Origin: GCA-2683825 sp965662355
GTDB lineage: Bacteria > Planctomycetota > UBA1135 > GCA-002686595
Reading direction: 5' to 3'
DNA length: 12,237 nt
NCBI GenBank assembly: GCA_965662355.1
Contig: CBFIHP010000046.1
Span: 1 to 12,237 of the forward strand
A program made the position numbers and the translations under genes. Position 1 is the stretch's first letter; each line of letters starts with the position of its first letter. A model generated the notes under the pieces. It saw only the letters and a program-made list of their open reading frames with translations. It was not told the origin of the DNA and searched no databases. Below, piece after piece: positions 7,565-12,237 of this stretch.

Positions 7565-7593
7565 TTGCTTTTTTAGAAAAGTCACTTTACTAT
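7565..7593 (+). promoter_or_regulatory. Predicted sigma70-type promoter of the DUF35-aldolase-Rieske operon
   Basis: TTGCTT (7565-7570), a 17-bp spacer, then TACTAT (7588-7593), within a local AT-rich island, 70 bases before the ATG at 7664. The palindrome at 7574-7592 covers the spacer and nearly all of the -10 box, the classic layout of a repressor operator. Confidence 0.62.
7574..7592. promoter_or_regulatory. Operator-like 19-bp palindrome O2 (putative MarR site)
   Basis: TAGAAAAGTCACTTTACTA: two 9-bp arms that match in 8 of 9 positions around a single central base. It matches O1 at 5650-5668 in 15 of 19 positions. It lies 65 bp past the marR stop, inside the core promoter of the next operon. 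Length, symmetry and position are those expected of a MarR-dimer operator. Confidence 0.68.
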
Positions 7594-7625
7594 CTGGGGC
7601 GCAGATCCAATTCGTACTTAACGCT

Positions 7626-7654
7626 CACACACACCCACACACCCACACACCCAC
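7626..7654. repeat. CA/CCCA-rich microsatellite in a 5' leader
   Basis: A period-8 tandem (CCCACACA unit, about three and a half copies) with only C and A, lying in the leader of the 7664 gene. It ends about nine bases before the ATG and takes up the place where a Shine-Dalgarno would be expected. The bases before the ATG (ACGGAACACCC) hold no purine-rich ribosome binding site. Confidence 0.8.
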
Positions 7655-7663
7655 GGAACACCC

Positions 7664-8101
7664 ATGACACAGAACTCTTCGGAAACAACCAACACACCGA
7701 AGCGTCCCGCGCCGACACCGTCCCGCGACAGCGCCTTCTTCTGGCAGGGTTGCAAGGACGGAGTCCTGATGGGCGAGCGCTGCGGCGACTGCAAGACTCT
7801 GCGACACCCGCCTCGCCCCATGTGCCCCGAGTGCCAGAGCCTCTCGCGCGAGGCCATCCCCCTCTCTGGGCGCGGCACGCTCTACTCCTGGGCGAAGCCG
7901 GTCTACCCGCCAATCCCGATGTTCGAGCCCGGCTACCTGATCGCGCTCGTCGACCTCGACGAGGGACCGCGCCTCCTCTCGAACCTCTGCGACGTTGCTA
8001 CGGACGACATCGTCGTCGGCATGCCGCTCGAAGTCTTCTTCGTCGAAACCGCCGACGGCGGCGCAGTCCATCAGTTTCGACCGGCGAGGGAAGATTCGTG
8101 A
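7664..8101 (+). CDS. DUF35 zinc-ribbon/OB-fold protein, partner of the thiolase-fold enzyme
   Basis: A 145-residue cytoplasmic protein. Residues 22-57 hold the rubredoxin-like ribbon: C40-GDC43 and C54-PEC57 would bind zinc. The OB-fold follows (GRGTLYSWAKPVYPP, GYLIALVDLDEGPRLLSNL, GMPLEVFFVE), the layout of the DUF35/ChsH2-C-terminal family. Such proteins pair with thiolase-fold enzymes; in steroid side-chain degradation a DUF35 domain is required by the aldolase Ltp2. Here it stands alone rather than fused to a MaoC hydratase. Its stop overlaps the next start as GTGA (8098-8101), as expected for a complex made in fixed proportion. The first 20 residues are Thr/Pro-rich and probably disordered. 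The ATG at 7664 has no ribosome binding site; this is the operon's first gene, behind O2. Confidence 0.95.
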   Translation: MTQNSSETTNTPKRPAPTPSRDSAFFWQGCKDGVLMGERCGDCKTLRHPPRPMCPECQSLSREAIPLSGRGTLYSWAKPVYPPIPMFEPGYLIALVDLDEGPRLLSNLCDVATDDIVVGMPLEVFFVETADGGAVHQFRPAREDS

Positions 8102-9255
8102 AGGGTTCGAACGCGGCGATCGTTGGTATCGGCCAGACCGAGTTCTCGAAGGACTCGGGGCGAAGCGAACTGCAACTGGCCAGCGAGGCCATCAAGGCAG
8201 CCCTCGATGACGCGGGGCTTGCGGCCGGGGACGTCGACGGGATGTCGACCTACACCCTCGACAACAGCGAGGACACGGAACTCGTACGAACGCTCGGCAT
8301 CCCGCACCTGCGCTTCTCGTCTCGCGTCGGGCATGGCGGCGGCGGCTCGATGGGGCCGCTCGTGCACGCGATGGCAGCGGTCGAATCCGGCCTAGCCAAT
8401 GTTGTCGTGGGCTGGCGCGCGATGAACGAGCGTTCCGAGTATCGATTTGGGGCTTCGCAAATGAACACGGCCCCTGCGCCGGGTTCGGGAAGCGGCTTCA
8501 TCGAGTGGAGCCTTCCCTTCGGCGCCGTAACACCCGCAGCTTGGTTCTCAGTCCAAGCGCAGCGCTATATGCACCAGTACGGCGTAACGAACAGGGATTT
8601 CGCTGACGTCTCCGTCCAGCTGCGCAAGTACGCCGCAACGAACCCGAACGCGTTCTACTACCAGAAGCCGATCACGGTCGACGACCACCAGAATTCGCGC
8701 TGGATCGTCGAGCCCACGTTCCGGCTGCTCGACTGCACCCAGGAAAGCGACGGAGCAGTCGCCTTCGTCGTCACGAGCCGAGAGCGAGCGCGCGACCTGC
8801 GCCAGAAGCCCGCGCGAATCCTCCACGCCAGCCAATCCATCGTTCGCGACAACGAAACCGTGACCAACTACTACCACGACGACCTCACTCGCTTCGAGAC
8901 TGGGATCCAACTGGCAAGCGAACTCTACGGCCGGACGGGGATGCGGCCGGAAGACATCCAGGTCGCGATGTTGTACGAGGCGTTTTCCGTCCAGATCTAT
9001 TGGCACCTCGAGGCTGCTGGTTTCTGCAAACACGGCGAGGGCGCGCAGTTCGTCAAGGACGGCCACATCGACATCGATGGAACCATTCCCGTCAACACCA
9101 ACGGCGGCCACCTCGGCGAAGCCTATATCCACGGCATGAACAACCTTTCTGAGGCGGTTCGCCAAATCCGAGGAAACGCCTCGAACCAAGTCAGTGGCGT
9201 CGAGAATGTCTACATCGCTTCCGGAATGAGCGGGGCCATTCTCAGCGCGGACTAG
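8098..9255 (+). CDS. Thiolase-superfamily protein lacking the nucleophile Cys; probable acyl-CoA retro-aldolase (Ltp2-like)
   Basis: A 385-residue thiolase fold starting at GTG 8098 (GAGGGA upstream; the frame is open further upstream, but that part is a shadow of the DUF35 gene). N-terminal thiolase features: AAIVGIGQTEFSK and the DDAGL helix. The loop that carries the nucleophile Cys in true thiolases reads HGGGGSMGPLVHAM (79-92), and no Cys occurs before residue 213, so thiolytic chemistry is unlikely. Y293 (MLYEAF) and Y343 (GGHLGEAYIHG) lie 50 residues apart. As I recall, the aldolase Ltp2 uses two tyrosines at near-identical numbers (294 and 344). With the DUF35 partner encoded next to it, the best call is a C-C-cleaving aldolase acting on a beta-hydroxyacyl-CoA, releasing a short acyl-CoA and a ketone or aldehyde. 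The substrate is not known. Confidence 0.93.
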   Translation: MKGSNAAIVGIGQTEFSKDSGRSELQLASEAIKAALDDAGLAAGDVDGMSTYTLDNSEDTELVRTLGIPHLRFSSRVGHGGGGSMGPLVHAMAAVESGLANVVVGWRAMNERSEYRFGASQMNTAPAPGSGSGFIEWSLPFGAVTPAAWFSVQAQRYMHQYGVTNRDFADVSVQLRKYAATNPNAFYYQKPITVDDHQNSRWIVEPTFRLLDCTQESDGAVAFVVTSRERARDLRQKPARILHASQSIVRDNETVTNYYHDDLTRFETGIQLASELYGRTGMRPEDIQVAMLYEAFSVQIYWHLEAAGFCKHGEGAQFVKDGHIDIDGTIPVNTNGGHLGEAYIHGMNNLSEAVRQIRGNASNQVSGVENVYIASGMSGAILSAD

Positions 9256-9319
9256 CAAGGACCACCGTCGGGCCACGGGCCGCCCGGCAACCGTGCCTCG
9301 AGACCCAAAGGAGACCAGC

Positions 9320-10330
9320 ATGACAACGATGGATCGCATTCAGACCGGCGACGAGCTAGAGCGGTGCCCCTTCCCGATCCCCTTTGGTTGGTATGCCATC
9401 GACCACTCCGACAGCCTGGCACCGGGAGAGGTTCGCGAGCTCCAGGCCTTCGACTCGGAGTGGGTCCTCTTCCGGGGAGAAGACGGCTCGGTCGGGATGA
9501 CGGACCCCTACTGCCCTCATCTCGGAGCGCATCTCGCCAAGGGGGGAACTATCGTCGGAAGCAACATCCGCTGTCCCTTCCACCACTGGCAGTTCGACTC
9601 GAAGGGCTGGTGCAAGGACGTCCCCTACGGCAAGCGAATGCCCGAACTCGCACGCCGGAAGCCGATCCTGCAAGCCCTGCCGGTCGAGGAGAAACTGGGC
9701 CTCATCTGGGCCTGGTACCACCCAACCGGCGGCGCGCCTAGCTTCGATCTACCTGGCGACGTTCTGGAGCTGGATGACCGTGAGAACTACATCGAGCCAC
9801 GTCGAGGCGAGTGGCAGATCGGGACCTGCCTTCAGGAGATAGGAGAGAACAGCGTCGACAATGTCCACCTCCGGTTCCTCCACGGCTCACCGGAGATTCC
9901 GCCCATCGAAGCGTCGAGCGAGGACCACGTGTGGAACGTGAAGCTCGGCAACGACGAGCGCGGGATCGTAGGTCAGAGCGTGGGGCCCGGGATCCAGATC
10001 TATCGCCATAGAAGAGGCGACCTCTCCATGCTGATGTTCTCGACCCCACTGCCGCTGACCCGCGAGTCGACGCATGTCCGCATGCTATTCAGCTTCAAGG
10101 AGTACGCCGAAGGTACGCCAGAGCGCGCCGAACTCGAGAACATCTACCAGCACTCGATCGGTGCTGTCGACGGCGAAGAAGGCGCCGGCTTCGAAGCGGT
10201 GGACCTCGTCGTGTGGGACAACAAGAAGTACCGGCCCAAGCCGCTCCTCTGCGATGGAGACGGACCGATTGCCGCCTGGCGCAAGTACTACCAGCAGTTC
10301 TACGCCGAGGAAGGGTACGGGAGCCGCTGA
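9320..10330 (+). CDS. Rieske non-heme iron oxygenase, KshA/cholesterol-desaturase-like
   Basis: A 336-residue oxygenase component. The Rieske [2Fe-2S] ligands are C65/H67 (CPHLGAHL) and C85/H88 (CPFHHW). The catalytic iron site follows in ENSVDNVHLRFLH: H183 and H188 with bridging D180, and D295 as probable third ligand. After D295 come WDNKKY and LLCDGDGP, then a YYQQFY segment, a tail pattern I associate with 3-ketosteroid 9alpha-hydroxylase (KshA) and related steroid or sterol oxygenases. The start ATG 9320 follows AAAGGAG (9307-9313) by six bases; an upstream in-frame start at 9293 has no such site. It is the third gene of the operon, 64 bp after the aldolase. No reductase (KshB-like) is encoded here, so it must borrow one. 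Hydroxylation or desaturation of a polycyclic substrate is plausible, not proven. Confidence 0.96.
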   Translation: MTTMDRIQTGDELERCPFPIPFGWYAIDHSDSLAPGEVRELQAFDSEWVLFRGEDGSVGMTDPYCPHLGAHLAKGGTIVGSNIRCPFHHWQFDSKGWCKDVPYGKRMPELARRKPILQALPVEEKLGLIWAWYHPTGGAPSFDLPGDVLELDDRENYIEPRRGEWQIGTCLQEIGENSVDNVHLRFLHGSPEIPPIEASSEDHVWNVKLGNDERGIVGQSVGPGIQIYRHRRGDLSMLMFSTPLPLTRESTHVRMLFSFKEYAEGTPERAELENIYQHSIGAVDGEEGAGFEAVDLVVWDNKKYRPKPLLCDGDGPIAAWRKYYQQFYAEEGYGSR

Positions 10331-10380
10331 TCCTGATCTTTCCGGCGATCCCCAGTTTCCCGGGTCAGGCGGAGCGAGAG

Positions 10381-10467
10381 GCCCCGCCACGGGGCTCCCC
10401 TAGGGATTTAACATAACGCCCATACTCGGACGTTATGCCAGAACCCGGCTTGTATGTCCTATCCCCC
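10381..10467 (+). repeat. Dispersed hairpin repeat, copy 2 (87 bp)
   Basis: Same orientation as copy 1. The terminal mini-hairpin is GCCCC-N5-GGGGC (10381-10395). The central hairpin is the longest of the three (10412-10437): arms CATAACGCCC and GGACGTTATG around ATACTC, with one mismatch. It ends at CCCCC (10467). It begins 50 bp past the Rieske stop codon, so its structures could serve as the operon's 3' end. It differs from copy 3 at only about seven positions. Confidence 0.93.
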
Positions 10468-10616
10468 TATGGGGAGCCCTGTCGCGGGCTTCTCACGGTG
10501 ACAGCCACGCGTGTGCCTGCGCGCGCAAGTCGTCGCGCGATCGCGCGACCGATCCCGCGACTCGCGCCCGTCACGAGCGCCACCCGCCCGTCGAGCGAAA
10601 CGTCTTGAGAACCCAT
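10467..10616 (-). pseudogene. N-terminal fragment of a short-chain dehydrogenase/reductase (SDR), cut off by the repeat
   Basis: A 49-residue frame from ATG 10614-10616 with GGAGG a few bases upstream. Residues 10-40 are an unmistakable SDR start: GRVALVTGASRGIGRAIA, the beta1-TGxxxGIG NAD(P)-binding turn, then helix and beta2 (ARAGTRVAVT). An intact SDR has about 250 residues and a YxxxK catalytic site; here the frame runs into the 19-bp repeat end after about residue 42 (SPRQGSP) and stops at TAG. The rest of the gene is not in the window. It lies 58 bp downstream of P450 no. 2 on the same strand, so it was probably co-transcribed and may once have oxidised an alcohol made by that P450. The short product cannot be an active dehydrogenase. 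Confidence 0.87.
10471..10489 (-). repeat. Inverted 19-bp repeat end next to copy 2
   Basis: Three bases after copy 2 come 19 bases which, read on the minus strand (GCCCGCGACAGGGCTCCCC), are identical to the first 19 bases of copy 1 (1693-1711). Copy 2 therefore carries a repeat end on both sides, whereas copies 1 and 3 stop at CCCCC. It is either the far terminal inverted repeat of a longer element form or the stub of a second, inverted copy. It also encodes the last residues of the truncated SDR frame. Confidence 0.88.
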
Positions 10617-10674
10617 TCGGATCCTCCACTACATGAGCTTTTGCACTTCGCTCATTCGGTGATCGCGATGGCCG

Positions 10675-11943
10675 CTAGGCCGCCGGCCGAATCTTGTACC
10701 GAACAGGCATGGTCTTCAGCCCAACGACGAAGCTCGATGCGATATGCGTCGGATCCCCGGACGGCTCCATGAACTCGACGCGGCTCGCGATCTCAGAGAA
10801 GAGCGCGCGCGCCGAAAGCCTCGCCACATGCGCGCCGAGACAAAAATGTTCGCCCGTCCCGAAGCCCAAATGGCGATTGGGATGGCGCGCAATGTCGAAT
10901 CCAAAGGCATTATCGAAGACGGCATCATCACGGTTCGCGGACGCGTAGTACATCACGAGGCTTTCGCCGGCGCGCATTTTCACACCATGCAGTTCCACGT
11001 CCTCCTGAAGAGTGCGGCGCATGTAGTTCACAGGCGACGTCCAGCGGACGACTTCCTCGACCGTGCTCTTCGCGAGGGACGGATCGTCGCGGAGCTTCTT
11101 CAGCTGTTCCGGATTATCCAGCAGCGCCTGCATCCCACCGGAGATCGCATTTCGCGTCGTGTCGTGACCGGCGGTGAAGACGATCAGGTAGTAACCGAAG
11201 GTTTCCATCGGACCCATTTGCGATCCATCGGCCATCTTCGCGTTCGCAAGCAGGCTCGCGAGATCATCCCGGGGATTCGCACGACGATCTTCGATCAGGC
11301 GCGTAAAGAGCGCGCCGAAATCCGCCATCAGCGACATGCTCGCCGCGCCGCGATCCTCCCCTTCCCGCTGCAGATCAGGATCATCCGCAGCGAAGAGCTG
11401 TTGTGTGAGCTCCAGCAAGAGATCCTCGTCCTCGGGCTCGATCCCAAGGATCGTTGCGAGCACACGCAACGGGTGACGCTGCGAAATTGACTCAACGAAA
11501 TCTGTCTCGCCTTCGTCGCCTAGCTTGTCGATCTGCGCGCGGGCGCACTCGGTTACGATCTCATCGAGGCGGTGGATGCTTCGCGGCGTGAAGAATCCGC
11601 TCGCGACCTTCCGAAAATCGCGATGCTCCGGGGGGTCCATCTCGATGATCGTTCGCATATTGCCAAACCCGTCGGCCGAAGCGTCACGTCGCGCGAGCAT
11701 ATTGTTGTCGAGCAGCATAGGACCTTCGGCGTTGCTGAATATGTCCGGCTTATTCGAGATATGCATGATGTCTGCATGACGCGTGATCGCGTAGAACGGG
11801 TGATAGAGTTCGGTCTCCGTCTTCCAGACCGGAGCATGCTTTCGAAGCTGCGTCCAAGCCGCATGGGGTTGCCCGGCGACGCCGTAGTTCTTGGGAATGA
11901 TCAGGTCGTTCGGGTCAAAGTCGGGGGTAAAGTCGGACGACAT
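10675..11943 (-). CDS. Cytochrome P450 monooxygenase (no. 2), CYP125/CYP124-like
   Basis: A complete 422-residue soluble P450. Visible motifs: MDPPEHRDFRK in the C-helix region, the I-helix AGHDTTRNAI (A258 to I267, the TTRN version common in mycobacterial CYP124/125/142-type sterol and methyl-branched lipid hydroxylases), EVVR as ExxR (E297/R300) and the heme loop FGTGEHFCLGAH with Cys368. It would hydroxylate a terminal or activated carbon of a lipid- or terpenoid-like substrate; substrate by homology only. Start: ATG 11941-11943 with GAGG nine bases upstream; the in-frame TTG at 11949 sits too close to that site. It is unrelated in detail to P450 no. 1 (different I-helix and heme loops), so it is not a recent duplicate. 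The broken SDR follows it; no MarR-type palindrome lies upstream. Confidence 0.97.
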   Translation of the reverse strand: MSSDFTPDFDPNDLIIPKNYGVAGQPHAAWTQLRKHAPVWKTETELYHPFYAITRHADIMHISNKPDIFSNAEGPMLLDNNMLARRDASADGFGNMRTIIEMDPPEHRDFRKVASGFFTPRSIHRLDEIVTECARAQIDKLGDEGETDFVESISQRHPLRVLATILGIEPEDEDLLLELTQQLFAADDPDLQREGEDRGAASMSLMADFGALFTRLIEDRRANPRDDLASLLANAKMADGSQMGPMETFGYYLIVFTAGHDTTRNAISGGMQALLDNPEQLKKLRDDPSLAKSTVEEVVRWTSPVNYMRRTLQEDVELHGVKMRAGESLVMYYASANRDDAVFDNAFGFDIARHPNRHLGFGTGEHFCLGAHVARLSARALFSEIASRVEFMEPSGDPTHIASSFVVGLKTMPVRYKIRPAA

Positions 11944-12121
11944 CGGCAAAATCCTCAGCTGAAGAGCGCCTTATCCATTCCAACGACCAGCACGCGGAAT
12001 CACAGAGGGCGAATAGCTCACTCGGAACCGTCCGATGCGAGTCCGTCGATTCTAGCGCCGAGAATCCCGCAGCGGCAGCGCCCATTGCGATTCAAATCTA
12101 CGCCGTGAGCTGCTTAAGTTC
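11944..12121. promoter_or_regulatory. Upstream region of P450 no. 2 with a small palindrome
   Basis: 178 bp without a gene, between P450 no. 2 and repeat copy 3. The one clear structure is GATTCTAGCGCCGAGAATC at 12048-12066: perfect 6-bp arms around seven bases, about 105 bp before the ATG, which could be an operator. It is unlike O1 and O2. No convincing -35/-10 pair was found. Confidence 0.35.
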
Positions 12122-12207
12122 GGGGGATAGGACATTCAAGCTGGCTTTTGGCACAACGTCCGAGTATGGGCGTTATGTTAAATCCCTAGGGGAGCCCTGT
12201 GACGGGC
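12122..12207 (-). repeat. 86-bp dispersed hairpin repeat, copy 3 (inverted)
   Basis: The same element on the minus strand, exactly 86 bp like copy 1. Read on the minus strand: terminal mini-hairpin (plus-strand form GCCC-TGTGAC-GGGC, 12194-12207), CTCCCCTAGGGATTTAACAT, the central hairpin (12155-12174), then GCTTGAATGTCC and CCCCC. The central 40 bases equal copy 2. It lies upstream of P450 no. 2, so copies 2 and 3 form inverted repeats around that gene. Confidence 0.92.
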
Positions 12208-12237
12208 CTAGTGTCGAGTCAGCTGATCCGGTAGCCA

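Noticed and set aside
7510..7570. Rho-independent terminator after marR (T run at 7569-7574)
   Set aside because: Only a 4-bp stem could be found before the T run; the Ts are better explained as part of the promoter.
7626..7654. CA-rich tandem as a CRISPR fragment
   Set aside because: Units are 8 bp with no spacers; a simple microsatellite.
10633..10655. ATGAGC...GCTCAT inverted repeat with an 8-codon mini-ORF (MSEVQKLM) between P450 no. 2 and the SDR fragment
   Set aside because: Arms of 6 bp with an 11-base loop and no ribosome site; compatible with chance.
1693..12207. The 86-bp repeats as integron attC sites
   Set aside because: Ends such as GGGCGTTATG resemble attC right ends, but the central palindrome has only a six-base loop, the RYYYAAC/GTTRRRY pair is not placed correctly, the copies are in both orientations, and no integrase or cassette order is seen.

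Overview
The window (GC-rich, roughly 60-65 % by eye) looks like a catabolic accessory region from a Gram-negative bacterium. The PEP-CTERM protein at the left end implies an outer membrane and an exosortase system. The gene mix (two cytochrome P450s, a fused CaiB/BaiF CoA-transferase, a DUF35/thiolase-fold pair, a KshA-like Rieske oxygenase) is typical of soil or marine Proteobacteria and deltaproteobacteria-like lineages (Myxococcota, Binatota and relatives). The sequence alone does not fix the taxon.

Layout. 1-1044: a secreted PEP-CTERM protein. 1045-1692: no intact gene, but two coding-looking minus-strand fragments. 1693-1778: copy 1 of an 86-bp repeat. 1785-5523 (minus): CoA-transferase, a possible 57-aa protein and P450 no. 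1, closely packed. 5524-5704: divergent promoter region. 5705-7509 (plus): MFS transporter and MarR regulator, coupled by ATGA. 7510-7663: promoter region. 7664-10330 (plus): DUF35 zinc-ribbon/OB protein, thiolase-fold aldolase-like enzyme and Rieske oxygenase. 10381-10489: repeat copy 2 plus an inverted 19-bp repeat end that runs into a truncated SDR gene (10467-10616, minus). 10675-11943 (minus): P450 no. 2. 12122-12207: repeat copy 3, inverted.

How the genes may work together (inference). MFS imports an organic acid or terpenoid/steroid-like substrate. The CoA-transferase activates a carboxylate to its CoA thioester. The P450 and the KshA-like Rieske oxygenase add oxygen. The DUF35/thiolase-fold pair, which lacks the thiolase nucleophile Cys and carries two tyrosines spaced as in the steroid side-chain aldolase Ltp2, would make a retro-aldol cut. 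No CoA ligase, acyl-CoA dehydrogenase, hydratase, ferredoxin or Rieske reductase is present, so the pathway must be completed elsewhere.

The most informative regulatory signal is a shared 19-bp operator-like palindrome. It overlaps the divergent promoters at 5650-5668 and the promoter at 7574-7592, and the two sites match at 15 of 19 positions. The MarR gene between them is the obvious candidate regulator, tying three transcription units into one local regulon. The whole block is bracketed by direct copies of the 86-bp repeat, and a repeat end sits exactly where the SDR gene is cut off, so the repeat family appears to have shaped this locus.
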